Made by a program: the position numbers and the translations under genes. This document shows positions 16,512 through 26,616 of a stretch of 64,000 nucleotides of DNA, one piece after another. How positions within the stretch are numbered: the stretch's first letter is position 1; every line of letters starts with the position of its first letter. The stretch lies in the NCBI GenBank assembly GCA_025355875.1, contig JANXYV010000126.1:62001-126000 (forward strand), given 5' to 3'. Under the pieces are notes generated by a model. The model was not told the origin of the DNA and searched no databases. It saw only the letters and a program-made list of their open reading frames with translations. The DNA is from Prolixibacteraceae bacterium. Its GTDB lineage: Bacteria; Bacteroidota; Bacteroidia; Bacteroidales; Prolixibacteraceae.

Positions 16512-18086
16512 TTAAAATTCCGAAGTAAAATGGAACTTAATTTCCTTGAATTCGCTCTGAGCCATATCCAGAATAAACTGTGAATCGGCCATAAACACAT
16601 CACGGCCACGCTTATCGGTAGCCATTTTCTGGTGCTTGCGGTTCTTGAATTCAATCAGCGCTTTTGGATTGTCGCTCTGAATCCAGCAAGCCTTGTACAT
16701 CGAAAGCGGTTCGAAACGGCATTTGGCGTTGTATTCGTGTTCCAGCCGGTATTGAATCACCTCAAACTGAAGCTGACCTACGGTTCCGATGATTCTCCGT
16801 CCGTTAAACTGACTGGTAAATAACTGAGCAACACCTTCGTCCATCAACTGATCGACACCTTTGTTGAGTTGCTTGGTTTTCATCGGGTCGGCATTCTCAA
16901 CGAATTTGAACAATTCAGGAGAAAAGCTTGGTAATCCTTTGAAGTGAATATCCTCGCCTTCGGTAATGGTATCGCCAATAATAAATGAACCGTTGTCGGG
17001 GAAACCTACGATATCGCCCGGGTAGGCTTCTTCTATGATCTCTTTTTGGGAAGCCATAAATGCTGTCGGACTTGAAACCCTGAATGTCTTGCCGGACCGA
17101 ATCAGTTTATAGTTATTATTTCGAATGAATTTTCCGGAACAAACTTTAACGAATGCTATGCGGCTGCGGTGATTTGGATCGATATTGGCATGGATTTTAA
17201 ACACAAATCCGCTGAATTTCTCATCTTCCGGATCGATCAGGCGCTCTTCGGTTTGCACCGGACGCGGCCAGGGAGCGATTTTCACAAAGGCATCCAGCAA
17301 TTCCTGAATTCCAAAATTGTAGAGTGCACTTCCGAAAAATACCGGAGCAAGATTTCCTGCCAGATATTCATCATGTTTGAATGGCGGGTAAACACCGTAA
17401 ACCAGTTCAAGATCCTCGCGCAGCTTTTTTGCGTCTTTACCAATGTGTTTTTCGAGTTCCGGACTATCGAGGTCGTCAAACGAAATACCGGGCTCAATAT
17501 CCTGAACGCTTGGTTTAAAAAAGTCCAGACTTTTATCGAAAATATTGTAAACGCCTTTAAAATCGGGACCGTTATTGATTGGCCAGCTTAACGGATTGAG
17601 GCTGATTTGCAACTGACGTTCAATGTCGTCGAGTAATTCGAAAGTATCCTGAGTGGGTCGGTCGAGTTTGTTGATGAAAATAATGACCGGAGTTTTGCGC
17701 ATCCGGCAAACATTCATCAGTTTTTCTGTTTGCGGTTCAACCCCTTTGGCGGCATCGATTACGATAATTACGCTGTCAACAGCAGTCAGTGTGCGGAAGG
17801 TATCTTCCTGAAAGTCCTGGTGACCGGGAGTATCCAATATATTGACCTTATATCCGTCGTATTCGAAACCCATAACCGATGTGGCCACAGAAATACCGCG
17901 CTGACGCTCGATTTCCATGAAGTCGGAAGTGGCACCTTTCTTGATTTTATTGCTTTTTACGGCACCGGCAACATGGATTGCTCCTCCAAAAAGCAACAGC
18001 TTTTCGGTCAGTGTTGTTTTTCCCGCATCGGGGTGACTCACAATGGCAAAAGTTCTTCTGCGGCGTATCTCAGTCTGTATACTCAT
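16512..18086 (-). CDS. prfC: Peptide chain release factor 3
   Basis: Cytosolic GTPase that recycles RF1/RF2 from the ribosome after termination. The 524-residue length is standard. The G1 loop is [15 protein letters not shown] near residue 17, G2 lies around [10 protein letters not shown]3 is DTPGHQDF and G4 is [10 protein letters not shown]3-specific sequences follow in domains 2 and 3 ([39 protein letters not shown]). It stands alone, with a strong hairpin just past its stop. Start ATG at 18086 matches the family N-terminus. Confidence 0.97.
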   Translation of the reverse strand: MSIQTEIRRRRTFAIVSHPDAGKTTLTEKLLLFGGAIHVAGAVKSNKIKKGATSDFMEIERQRGISVATSVMGFEYDGYKVNILDTPGHQDFQEDTFRTLTAVDSVIIVIDAAKGVEPQTEKLMNVCRMRKTPVIIFINKLDRPTQDTFELLDDIERQLQISLNPLSWPINNGPDFKGVYNIFDKSLDFFKPSVQDIEPGISFDDLDSPELEKHIGKDAKKLREDLELVYGVYPPFKHDEYLAGNLAPVFFGSALYNFGIQELLDAFVKIAPWPRPVQTEERLIDPEDEKFSGFVFKIHANIDPNHRSRIAFVKVCSGKFIRNNNYKLIRSGKTFRVSSPTAFMASQKEIIEEAYPGDIVGFPDNGSFIIGDTITEGEDIHFKGLPSFSPELFKFVENADPMKTKQLNKGVDQLMDEGVAQLFTSQFNGRRIIGTVGQLQFEVIQYRLEHEYNAKCRFEPLSMYKACWIQSDNPKALIEFKNRKHQKMATDKRGRDVFMADSQFILDMAQSEFKEIKFHFTSEF

Positions 18087-18193
18087 TGAATTTCAATTTT
18101 TGAAGATGCAAAAGTAAAACTTTATCTGACACGGATTGAAGGACGGAAGGATTGAATCAAACGAATGTCATGAATTGTCATTAAGTCATTGAT

Positions 18194-18241
18194 AGTCATT
18201 TATTGTGAAAGATGACGCGAAGCTAATGACCATAAATGACT
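18194..18241. repeat. Intergenic inverted repeat between prfC and the amidotransferase-like gene
   Basis: AGTCATTTAT and ATAAATGACT, perfect 10-bp arms 28 nt apart. They lie in a stretch containing several further GTCATT copies (18165-18200). The amidotransferase-like gene ends 28 bp later on the other side, so a terminator or dispersed-repeat role is possible. Confidence 0.4.
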
Positions 18242-18268
18242 TGGTAATACGGCCGGAAACCAATATCT

Positions 18269-19387
18269 CTACTTCGGCGCTTTGATCGAAGCTTTAATTG
18301 CCTTCGAGATGTTTTGCCAGTATTTCAGGTGAAATTCGCGGCTTTGGTCGCCGATAATTTCATAGTAAGATTTAGGAGTGTCCTGGGGAGAATATTTCAA
18401 TTTTTTACCTTCCCAATAAAGTTCAGGAACTTCAGGATGGAATTGTACAGCAAACACATTCGGAAATAACCGGTGCTGAATGCCTTCAATGACTTCGCCG
18501 TCCATGGAAGTTGCGGTCACAATCAGGTCTTTGCCCAAGGCATAAATTGACTGGTGATGGCTGCTTAACACCAATGGATTCAGACCTTTGTCAGCTTTAA
18601 CTCTTTCCAAAAAGAAGGGGTGAGCAGTGAACAGGATTGGATGAAAATTGATACCCATCAGCAGGCTGTCTTTTGAAACTTCTGGCCAGTAATTACGGTG
18701 CAATTGAATTTTTTTGAGTTTCAGGATATCGTCGACAGTATTCTTTTTATAAATCTGAGCCGGAATGTCCTGAGTCAGTGATCCGCCGGTAGCTACATTC
18801 ATACTTTGCAAGCCGAGGCAAAATCCGGTCACGAAATAGTTCGGTTTTTCCTTCAGAAATGGAACGAATTGTTCGTTTTGCAAGCCGCCCAGAAGCTGAA
18901 ACAAAAAACTCAGCTCAAACAAATGCCGGTTGGGATCGGTAACTTCAGAGTATAAATTTTTCTGCAGATAAGCTTCAGGCTGAATGTCGGGACCGCCAAA
19001 GAAGAAAATCCCGACGGAATGATCGAACAGGTTTTTAAACATTCCTGTCCAGTCGTTTTGGTGGTAAATGTGCGCAGTATCTTCCTTTCCGGAAATTTTC
19101 TGCAGATGAAACCGGCTCATTTCCGGCTTGCCGATCAAGGAAACAGACTTGCTAAAATCGTAATTTTCGGCTTCCGAATAGACCCCAATAAACTCGGCAT
19201 CAGGAACCTGAAGAATGTCTTTATCCAAGAGAAACCGGATGGTTTGGATGTTTTCAACTGTTGGATGAGCAAGCAAAATATAGGTTTTTCCGGGTTTCAG
19301 TCCAGTTTCCAGAAAATTCTGGGCAAAACCGGTACCCATTAGAAATACAAAAACCAGAGACAGAACGATTCTTCCGAAGTTTTTCAT
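18269..19387 (-). CDS. Secreted class-I glutamine amidotransferase-like hydrolase (peptidase C26 type)
   Basis: Exported 372-residue protein. The ATG at 19387 is preferred: it directly precedes a signal peptide (GRIVLSLVFVFLMGTGFAQ); another in-frame start lies 7 codons upstream. The domain is a class I glutamine amidotransferase fold of the gamma-glutamyl hydrolase type: an FFFGGPDIQPE loop, the nucleophile elbow GFCLGLQSMN with the catalytic Cys, SSHHQSI, and VQFHPEVPE carrying the catalytic His and Glu. The triad is complete. Relatives hydrolyse gamma-glutamyl compounds; a secreted form suggests action on extracellular or periplasmic gamma-glutamyl peptides. It is divergent from the next gene. 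Confidence 0.8.
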   Translation of the reverse strand: MKNFGRIVLSLVFVFLMGTGFAQNFLETGLKPGKTYILLAHPTVENIQTIRFLLDKDILQVPDAEFIGVYSEAENYDFSKSVSLIGKPEMSRFHLQKISGKEDTAHIYHQNDWTGMFKNLFDHSVGIFFFGGPDIQPEAYLQKNLYSEVTDPNRHLFELSFLFQLLGGLQNEQFVPFLKEKPNYFVTGFCLGLQSMNVATGGSLTQDIPAQIYKKNTVDDILKLKKIQLHRNYWPEVSKDSLLMGINFHPILFTAHPFFLERVKADKGLNPLVLSSHHQSIYALGKDLIVTATSMDGEVIEGIQHRLFPNVFAVQFHPEVPELYWEGKKLKYSPQDTPKSYYEIIGDQSREFHLKYWQNISKAIKASIKAPK

Positions 19388-19521
19388 GGTGTTCAATTTA
19401 CAAATCATTTAAAATAATTGCATGAAATTAACGTTTTTACCTGAAGAATGAAAAAAGTGGGGATGTTTGTTTTATTTGCTATTTTTAAAACTTCGAATCA
19501 AAGACCAAAAACAAATTGATT

Positions 19522-20961
19522 ATGTCTTTTAAAATCTTCTTTGCCAGTAATTTCGGATTAATTAAATCTACCTCAAAAATTGAAGCAACCCATGAGGCTT
19601 TGCTCCGCGACTACAAACTGTTCCGCGATTTTGAGCAGTCGGAAGAACATAAGGAGTATCATGAGCTCGAACTTCTGTTGTCTTCACCCACGTTCAGGCA
19701 GAAGAAAAAAGAGCTGGAACTTTTAAGGCTGAAAGGAAGCATGGAAGACGCGCAACTGAAGGAGCTGCGGAAACTTGAAAGAACCAGGCAACTGGTTCGG
19801 TTCTATTCTACCCTGAAATCGGAAGATCTGAAACGTTTTGAGAAAGTTTCAACATCCCAAATCCTGGCACATTACAAGGAAGTGAAAGCTGCTGTCGAGG
19901 TTCATTCGTATGCCGCTATTAAGAAAATGGGGAAAGAATCAAAAGAATTTGCTCTGTATACTGAATTCCAGAAGTTAAAAACCGAACCGGACATTTTGTT
20001 TTTCAAGCGTTTCAGGATGTCATCGGGCTTTAAAAACTTTGAGATGATGAAAGATTCGCCTGAGCGTAAACGTTTGGAAGAACTTCAAACGATTATCGCA
20101 TCCGACGAATTCAAGGCTCGGGTTGCTTATCTTGAAGACAAACACAAATGGGAAAAAACGGAAGACTTCGGCAAGGAAAAAAGGTTTGCCGAAATGCAAA
20201 AACTGCCACAATTAATTAATTTTCAGAAATATAAAAATTCAACCGCCTTGGATTTCTTCAAGAAATGGCAGCTGGTTTTTGAGGACCGTTTTGAATCAGG
20301 TAAACTGGATACCCAAAAATGGATGACCCAAATGTACCGGGCCAGCCAGTCGCTGGGCCATAATTTTTCGCAGCCCGGAGACTTGCAGGCTTTTACTGAA
20401 GGCAACAACATCTCGGTTTCGGGAAATTCATTAAAAATTGAAACTCGCCGCGAAAATGCAAAAGGCATGCAATGGCAAATTCCATTCGGCTTTGTTGAAC
20501 ATGAATTTGACTATACCTCCGGAGTCGTTTCAACGGCAGGAATTGAATGGTGGAAACATGGAATTTTGGAGGCAAAAGTGAAATATTCTCCCGCCCATCA
20601 TTTGGTGGATGTGATTTATTTGCTGGGCGAAGAGGGATCTCTGCAAATTAATCTGGTGGAGATGGGCATTAAAAACCGGCTGGGTTTGTTGCACAAATCG
20701 CATGATGAAGTCAAGGCGGAATGTGAAAGTATTTCGGGTTTGAAAACCAGTGAATTTTATATTTTCAGTCTGGAGTGGAACGCCCATTCCCTGGTTTGGA
20801 AAATCAACGGACGTGAAATGCTGAACCTTTCTCAAAATGTGCCTTCGGCTAAAATGCACCTGAATGCTGCAACCATCGTGGTTGACGAGCCTGACGGAAG
20901 TTTGCCGCACCCGTTCGAAATTGACTGGGTCCGGTTTTATCAGCATCATCATCAGGAGTAA
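19522..20961 (+). CDS. Helical-repeat protein with C-terminal GH16/LamG-like jelly roll
   Basis: A 479-residue protein without an obvious signal peptide. The ATG at 19522 is chosen over an in-frame TTG at 19516. Residues about 15-235 are highly charged helices made of degenerate units (DFEQSEEHKEYHELELLLSS, KDSPERKRLEELQTIIASDE, EFKARVAYLEDKHKWEKTED), each with an S-[PDE]-E/T-F-K spacing. Residues about 245-479 form a concanavalin-like jelly roll of the GH16 fold (LVFEDRFESGKLDTQKW, NNISVSGNSLKIETRRE, WWKHGILEAKVKYSP, FEIDWVRFYQHH). The ExDxxE catalytic signature expected after the central strands is absent (LQINLVEMG there). It is probably a binding protein. Function unknown; a PAS protein gene follows 12 bp later. 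Confidence 0.75.
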   Translation: MSFKIFFASNFGLIKSTSKIEATHEALLRDYKLFRDFEQSEEHKEYHELELLLSSPTFRQKKKELELLRLKGSMEDAQLKELRKLERTRQLVRFYSTLKSEDLKRFEKVSTSQILAHYKEVKAAVEVHSYAAIKKMGKESKEFALYTEFQKLKTEPDILFFKRFRMSSGFKNFEMMKDSPERKRLEELQTIIASDEFKARVAYLEDKHKWEKTEDFGKEKRFAEMQKLPQLINFQKYKNSTALDFFKKWQLVFEDRFESGKLDTQKWMTQMYRASQSLGHNFSQPGDLQAFTEGNNISVSGNSLKIETRRENAKGMQWQIPFGFVEHEFDYTSGVVSTAGIEWWKHGILEAKVKYSPAHHLVDVIYLLGEEGSLQINLVEMGIKNRLGLLHKSHDEVKAECESISGLKTSEFYIFSLEWNAHSLVWKINGREMLNLSQNVPSAKMHLNAATIVVDEPDGSLPHPFEIDWVRFYQHHHQE

Positions 20962-20973
20962 ATTCAAGGAAAA

Positions 20974-21306
20974 ATGAATTGGACGGATCAATTTTTAGGG
21001 GCAGTTACCGTTTGCGACCGCGAAGGGACAGTGGTTTATATGAATGACCGGTCGAAAGCACAATTTGCCAAATCGGGTGACGGCGATCTGATGGGGAAAA
21101 GCCTGATCGATTGTCATCCTGAGCCTGCCAGGACTTTTCTCCTGAAAATGCTTGCTGAAGCGGTTCCGAATTCATACACCATCGAGAAGCGGGGCATTCA
21201 TAAAATGATCCATCAGACTCCGTGGATGGAAAAAGGAGAGTTTAAAGGAGTTGTTGAAATTTCGTTTGAAATACCTGTGGATTTGCCGCACCATATCAGG
21301 GATTGA
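20974..21306 (+). CDS. Small stand-alone PAS-domain protein
   Basis: A 110-residue cytosolic protein that is a single PAS fold: FLGAVTVCDREGTVVYMNDR at the N-terminus, the helix KSLIDCHPEPARTFLLKML, and closing strands MIHQTPWMEKGEFKGVVEIS. There is no output domain. It lies 12 bp after the GH16-like helical protein and is probably cotranscribed with it. Such single PAS proteins act as small-molecule or redox sensors by binding partners. The ligand and partner are not readable from sequence. The Cys in DCHPE could matter if it binds heme or a metal, but this is speculation. Confidence 0.82.
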   Translation: MNWTDQFLGAVTVCDREGTVVYMNDRSKAQFAKSGDGDLMGKSLIDCHPEPARTFLLKMLAEAVPNSYTIEKRGIHKMIHQTPWMEKGEFKGVVEISFEIPVDLPHHIRD

Positions 21307-21359
21307 ATTGATTCACCAATCTCTGGCTGCTGAATTTAGTTGTTCCAAAATCAAACTGC

Positions 21360-24002
21360 ATGTTTTTCCGCCAATTAATTCTAGTCCTGATCGTTTGGAT
21401 ATCGGTCTTTTCTGCCTCTGCTCAGGGCATCCGTGGAAAAATCACCAACATTCAGGGCTACGTCGTTCCATTCACAAATATCTATGTTCCTCAATTGTCG
21501 ACCGGAACCACCTCGAATAAAGATGGAAATTATGAGTTGAAACTTCCGAAGGGAAAATGGAAGATTTTATACCAATACATCGGGTACCAGACTCAGGAGC
21601 GCGAGATCACAATCGGTGATCAGTTTCAGGAAATCAATATCCAGCTTAATTTTCAGGACTACCAGCTTCCGGAGATGAAAATCCTGGCTTCAGGAGAAGA
21701 TCCGGCATATTATATTATGCGGCGTGCCATTGCCATGTCTTCCTATTATCAAAAGCAGGTTTCGAAATATTCATGCAAAGTGTACCTCAAAGGCTCTGGG
21801 GTTTTTGATAAAATTCCGTTTTTATTTGAGAAACAGATGAAAAAGGACGGAGTGAAGGAGAATGAAGCTTTCGTGATGGAGACCGTCAGCCTCATTGACT
21901 TTGAACTTCCTGATCATTTGAATCAGAAAGTGCTGGCGATGCGATCATCCGGAAAAGATAACAATACTTCTCCGATGCAGATGATTACCAATAACTTGTA
22001 TGATGCGGATAAATACGGGCTGGTTTCGCCGGTTGGAAGAAATGCGCTGAAAGTATATACATTCCGGCTCGACGGTGTTTTTACCGATCAGGGCCGGACG
22101 ATCAACAAAATACGGGTGACCCCGAAAATTGAGGGAAACGACGTGTTTTCGGGAACCATTTATATCGCCGACGGTTTCTGGAACATTCATTCAGCCGATT
22201 TGAAGCTTCATATCCCAATGACCGAAGTCCGCGTTCACCAGGTTTATGCTGAAGTAAATACAAATACCTGGTTGCCGGTCAGTTTCGACTTCGATATGGA
22301 TTTTTCAGGTTTGGGTTTTAAAATGAAATTCAACTATGTGGCGTCGGTTTCCGACTACAAAACTACCCTAAACCCAGCTCTGGACCATTCTTTTCTTGAC
22401 CGGATCAAAAACCGGCAGCTTCAGGATCAACGAATCGTCGATAGCATTGGGGCTGCCAGGCCAAAGGTTCAGGAAACAGCCAACAAATCAACCCAGCAAA
22501 AACAAATTGACGCTTTGATTCAGAAACCATCGCTCAGCAACCGCGAAACCGTGAAACTGAACCGGATGATTGAAGCCGAATCACAACGAAACAGTCCACC
22601 CGAACCGCTTGAAATAAAGTCTGACATTCAGGTAAGCCAAAAACAAGTGAACAATGATTCCGCTTACTGGGCGAGCCTGAGACCCATCCCGCTGACCATT
22701 CAGGAGAAGACCAGTTTTGCGGCAAAAGATTCATTTTTAAAGGTGGCTGCAACTCCGGAATACCAGGATTCGGTGCGCGATTCGAAACGGAAGTTTAAAA
22801 TCAAACATCTGCTGTTTGGGAAAACGTACGATTATTCGGTAGATTCGATCCGACGGACTAACCGCTTTTCTATTCCAAACCTGACAGATCCAACCTCACT
22901 TTCGTTTAATTCGGTTGATGGTTTGCGCATTCGCCTACCTTTTAGCTATTCCTATTCCGACAGCACCGGACGTATGTTTCGGCTGAGTCCGACTCTTGCC
23001 TACGCATTTGCCCGCCAAAAAGTCGATGTTGAACTGACCTGGCTGCAACGCATGGATGGAATGACAAACAGTTTGATTTCATTCAGTTTGGGGACAAGTA
23101 CGGAAGATTTTAACCGGATTTCAGGATTATCGACCATTACCAATGATTTTTATACCCTTTGGATCGAAGAAAATTACAAACGGTTTTACCGGCGCGATTT
23201 CCTTCAGGCAACGGCCAGCCGCGATCTGGCAAATGGTCTGAACCTGGCCGTAACCGTTGCTTACAGCAATAATTTCCAGTTAGAAAACCATTCCAACTTT
23301 TCGATTATAAATTACGACAACAAGGAAATCCAACCCAATATTCCGGTAAACGAAACCTTGAATCCCTGGCAACTCGAGAACCACCAGTCGTTCGACAGTC
23401 GCATCGTTTTGGAATACACTCCGCGGCTTCGGTATCGTGTTCGTGACCACGTTAAAATTTATGCGGACAGCAAATTCCCGACCTTCTCTGCGGAATACAA
23501 AGGAGCTTTTTCTGGAGTTTTAGGAAGCGATTCGCGGTATGATTTGGTCAAACTGGGAATCCGGCAAAAGCTGGATGTTGGCATTGACGACCATTTTTCG
23601 TATTCGGTGAATGTGGGTAAATTCGTGAAAAAACAGGCCGTGTATTTTGAAGATTTTGAACATTTCAACACACAATCCACCGGATTCATGTTTTCGAGCT
23701 ATGAAAACAGCTTCCGTCTTTTACCTTTTTACACGTATTCGACCAGTAATCAGTTACTGGAAACAAATCTTAACTGGCAATCAAGGCGTTTGATTCTGAA
23801 ACAGTTGCCGTTGATCGAAAAATCATCGGCCTCAGAGAACCTATTCCTGAACTTCCTCCATACTCCTGAATTGACAAGTTATGTTGAAACCGGATATGGT
23901 CTTTACAACCTTTTCCTGCTTTTGAACATTGAGGGTGTCGCTGGTTTTGAAAATGGGAAATATCACTCAGCAGGTTTGCGGGTGAGTCTGAATCTGAAAT
24001 AA
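21360..24002 (+). CDS. DUF5686 family outer-membrane protein with carboxypeptidase-regulatory-like domain
   Basis: An 880-residue outer-membrane protein typical of Bacteroidota. A signal peptide (LILVLIVWISVFSASAQG) is followed by a CarboxypepD_reg-like domain (about 22-100, IRGKITNIQGYVVPFTNIYV, STGTTSNKDGNYELKLPKG), then the long DUF5686 region (YYIMRRAIAMSSYYQKQVSK, GTIYIADGFWNIHSADLKL). From about residue 500 on there are alternating aromatic strands ending in GLRVSLNLK, consistent with a C-terminal beta-barrel. The architecture resembles a TonB-dependent receptor without a plug. Its role is not established. It stands alone, 53 bp after the PAS gene. Confidence 0.85.
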   Translation: MFFRQLILVLIVWISVFSASAQGIRGKITNIQGYVVPFTNIYVPQLSTGTTSNKDGNYELKLPKGKWKILYQYIGYQTQEREITIGDQFQEINIQLNFQDYQLPEMKILASGEDPAYYIMRRAIAMSSYYQKQVSKYSCKVYLKGSGVFDKIPFLFEKQMKKDGVKENEAFVMETVSLIDFELPDHLNQKVLAMRSSGKDNNTSPMQMITNNLYDADKYGLVSPVGRNALKVYTFRLDGVFTDQGRTINKIRVTPKIEGNDVFSGTIYIADGFWNIHSADLKLHIPMTEVRVHQVYAEVNTNTWLPVSFDFDMDFSGLGFKMKFNYVASVSDYKTTLNPALDHSFLDRIKNRQLQDQRIVDSIGAARPKVQETANKSTQQKQIDALIQKPSLSNRETVKLNRMIEAESQRNSPPEPLEIKSDIQVSQKQVNNDSAYWASLRPIPLTIQEKTSFAAKDSFLKVAATPEYQDSVRDSKRKFKIKHLLFGKTYDYSVDSIRRTNRFSIPNLTDPTSLSFNSVDGLRIRLPFSYSYSDSTGRMFRLSPTLAYAFARQKVDVELTWLQRMDGMTNSLISFSLGTSTEDFNRISGLSTITNDFYTLWIEENYKRFYRRDFLQATASRDLANGLNLAVTVAYSNNFQLENHSNFSIINYDNKEIQPNIPVNETLNPWQLENHQSFDSRIVLEYTPRLRYRVRDHVKIYADSKFPTFSAEYKGAFSGVLGSDSRYDLVKLGIRQKLDVGIDDHFSYSVNVGKFVKKQAVYFEDFEHFNTQSTGFMFSSYENSFRLLPFYTYSTSNQLLETNLNWQSRRLILKQLPLIEKSSASENLFLNFLHTPELTSYVETGYGLYNLFLLLNIEGVAGFENGKYHSAGLRVSLNLK

Positions 24003-24172
24003 AAGTGGTCCGTTTTCAGTCGCATTTGCCAAAATTAAAGTGCCGCTGGCTGCCAGCTGCCTGATTTTGGAATTTGAAACTTGGAATCTGAAATTTGTTT
24101 TGTGAAATGATCAATTTGTTGAATGATTTGTTATTCTTATTCAACAAGCTTGAATCTTGAAAAAAATAAAAG

Positions 24173-25192
24173 ATGAAGTCAAAAAAAACTGCAGTAATTC
24201 TCATTAATGTCGGTACTCCTGATGAACCAAAAGTTACGGCAGTTCGTCGTTATCTATTTGAATTCCTGAACGATCGCCGGGTAATCGATCTGCCATTGGT
24301 TTTGCAGAAGATTTTAGTCAACCTGATCATCGTTCCTTTCCGTGCGCCCAAATCGACTAAATTGTATCAGCGTTTATGGACCGATAAAGGTTCGCCTCTA
24401 CTTTATATTTCTGAAAATGTACAGAAGCAGCTTCAGGCAAGATTGGGCTTCAAGGCAAGTGTTTTCATGGCCATGCGCTATGGAAATCCATCCATTGGGA
24501 AAGCGTTAGCCTCGATTCAGAAAGGCAATTACGATCGGCTGTTAATTCTGCCTATGTTTCCGCAATATGCTTCATCAACCAATGGTACCGCAATTCAGTC
24601 AGTTTTGGATGAGGTGAAGAAATGGAATACGATTCCCGAAATTCATGCCATCAACCAGTTTTACGACCATCCGGCATTTCTCGATGCTTTCACTGAGCGG
24701 ATCAAATCTTATGAGCCTGAAAATTATGACCACATCATTTTTACATACCATGGGTTGCCCAACCGGCATTTGGTGAAGAACCATCCTCAGGAATCAATTA
24801 CCACCTGCAATTGTGAAGCAAGTCTTCCTGAATTTGGAAAGTTCTGTTACAAAGCCACCTGTTACCAAACTACCCGCGAACTGGCGAAGCGGTTGGGCTT
24901 GAAAACCGATCAGTATTCGGTTTCATTTCAGTCGCGCCTGTCGAATAACTGGATGACACCGTTTACCGACCAGAATCTGATTAACCGGGCCAAACAGGGA
25001 AAGAAAAGGGTTTTGGTGACCGCTCCGGCCTTTGTGACCGATTGCCTGGAAACCACCGTAGAAATTGGCTGGGAATACAAGGAACTCTTTAAACAGAATG
25101 GTGGACAGGAACTTCAAATGGTTGAAAGTTTAAATGATTCTCCCAAATGGATATCCGCGTTGGAAGAAATCCTTAATCCATATCTGGAATAG
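24173..25192 (+). CDS. hemH: Ferrochelatase
   Basis: Inserts Fe2+ into protoporphyrin IX, the last step of heme synthesis. The 339-residue length is standard. Family landmarks: LINVGTPDEP at the N-terminus, YQRLWTDKGSPLLYIS, the RYGNPSI segment, the catalytic His in FTYHGLPNRH and the Glu in VTDCLETTVEIG. Three cysteines in a CNC...CYKATC stretch might hold an iron-sulfur cluster or simply be structural. Its presence fits the several c-type cytochromes in the window. Monocistronic by context. Confidence 0.97.
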   Translation: MKSKKTAVILINVGTPDEPKVTAVRRYLFEFLNDRRVIDLPLVLQKILVNLIIVPFRAPKSTKLYQRLWTDKGSPLLYISENVQKQLQARLGFKASVFMAMRYGNPSIGKALASIQKGNYDRLLILPMFPQYASSTNGTAIQSVLDEVKKWNTIPEIHAINQFYDHPAFLDAFTERIKSYEPENYDHIIFTYHGLPNRHLVKNHPQESITTCNCEASLPEFGKFCYKATCYQTTRELAKRLGLKTDQYSVSFQSRLSNNWMTPFTDQNLINRAKQGKKRVLVTAPAFVTDCLETTVEIGWEYKELFKQNGGQELQMVESLNDSPKWISALEEILNPYLE

Positions 25193-25245
25193 GAAAGAGG
25201 AAAATAGAAATGTCTATTTTCTACTCTTTCCTCATTTTTAGCGAC

Positions 25246-25527
25246 TTAGATGTAGAGGCAATAATAGGCTACCGGTCCATTCGCTTTTACCTTGAACTTC
25301 ACGTCTTTGGCAACCTCGAAGGTTTCGCCTTTCAGGTAGGTGGTCCAAACGGTTTCTCCGGGAAGAAGCACGTCCAGAATACCACTGGTAACGGTCATTT
25401 GTTCAATAGAACCGGTCCCGAATTCGTATTCACCGTGTTCCATAACGCCTATCGTTGCTACTCCTTCGGTATTTTCAAGGGCGATTGATTTTACTGTTCC
25501 GCCGAAATATTCGTTTACTTTTAACAT
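25246..25527 (-). CDS. ppnP: Pyrimidine/purine nucleoside phosphorylase (PpnP)
   Basis: A 93-residue single-domain cupin (formerly DUF1255/YaiE). PpnP members phosphorolyse several nucleosides to base plus ribose-1-phosphate. Family sequences visible are NEYFGGTVKSIALEN, GVMEHGEYEFGT, EQMTVTSGILDVLLPG, and FKVKANGPVAYYCLYI at the end. Full length for the family. It is convergent with hemH and sits alone, followed by the YitT gene on the same strand 90 bp upstream of it. Confidence 0.92.
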   Translation of the reverse strand: MLKVNEYFGGTVKSIALENTEGVATIGVMEHGEYEFGTGSIEQMTVTSGILDVLLPGETVWTTYLKGETFEVAKDVKFKVKANGPVAYYCLYI

Positions 25528-25617
25528 GATTTGGATTTTAAAGAGTTTTTAACAGATCGCAAAAATACACTTTGAACCAACAATTGCAAATCCGGGCCGT
25601 AGGTAACCATGGGGAGA

Positions 25618-26541
25618 TTAGTCAGAAACTTTGTGCTTGAGCGACTGAAATCCTTCGCCCAGAATTTCGTGGGTGTCCATTACGGTAATGAAGGCATCCG
25701 GATCAATTTCGCTGATAAATTCTTCGAGGATTGCCACCTCGCGACGGCTGACTACGGTATAAATGATATTCTTATCTTTGCCTGTAAACATTCCGGATCC
25801 TTTCAGGTAAGTTCCGCCACGCTCCAGATCGATGAGTATCTTATGTCTGATTTCCTCATGTTTCTCAGAGATAATCAGTAAGGCTTTATTGTAATCTCCT
25901 CCTTCAAGAACCAAATCGATTGCTCGACCGGTTATATAAATAACTACCCACGAATAGAGCGGAATCTGCCAATCTTTGAAAGCCACCAAACTTAGCAAAA
26001 CAATGGTCGAATCTACATAAATCATCAATTGACCCAGCTGTATCCGGGTATATTTGGCAATGATCATCGCGATTATGTCCGAACCTCCGGAAGTGGCACG
26101 AGCTTTAAAAATCAGACCTAATCCGAATCCAATGAGCACGCCGCCAAATACACACGAAAGCAGAATGTCAGGTACTAATGGAGCATCGCCATCTACTCGC
26201 ATATAGGTAATCGTATCCATAAACACCGAAGAAAGTACAAAACCAACCACCGTTTTTACCCCAAAACGCGGTCCAAGAATCTTCATTCCGGCAATGGTTA
26301 GCGGGATATTCAGGATTAAGCCAAATAAACCAATCGGAATCCCTTCAGGCCAGAATGAGAACATTCCCGGAGTCATGTAATGCACCACAATGGCAATGCC
26401 ATATACACCGCCGGGAACAATACGGTGTGGTGAGATAAAATATACAAAGCCAACGGCCAGAATAAATGCCCCGATTACAATCATGCTGTAATCGCGAAAC
26501 CATTTCAGACTGAAAATCTTATCGTTTGGAATAAAGGTCAT
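25618..26541 (-). CDS. YitT family inner-membrane protein (DUF161/DUF2179)
   Basis: A 307-residue membrane protein with five or six hydrophobic helices: AVGFVYFISPHRIVPGG, GIPIGLFGLILNIPL, VVGFVLSSVF, CVFGGVLIGFGLGLIFKA and a STIVLLSLVAF segment. The ATSGGSDIIAMIIAKYT motif is characteristic of the family. A C-terminal soluble DUF2179 domain (about 225-300, IYTVVSRREVAILEEFISEI) follows. The transported substrate, if any, is unknown. It appears to be a single-gene unit. Confidence 0.9.
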   Translation of the reverse strand: MTFIPNDKIFSLKWFRDYSMIVIGAFILAVGFVYFISPHRIVPGGVYGIAIVVHYMTPGMFSFWPEGIPIGLFGLILNIPLTIAGMKILGPRFGVKTVVGFVLSSVFMDTITYMRVDGDAPLVPDILLSCVFGGVLIGFGLGLIFKARATSGGSDIIAMIIAKYTRIQLGQLMIYVDSTIVLLSLVAFKDWQIPLYSWVVIYITGRAIDLVLEGGDYNKALLIISEKHEEIRHKILIDLERGGTYLKGSGMFTGKDKNIIYTVVSRREVAILEEFISEIDPDAFITVMDTHEILGEGFQSLKHKVSD

Positions 26542-26616
26542 GAAGATGTGTATTGCTAAGGCACAAAGAAACGGTAGATAATTGGTTTATGCCGTGATAT
26601 TTGTCAAGAAAGTATT

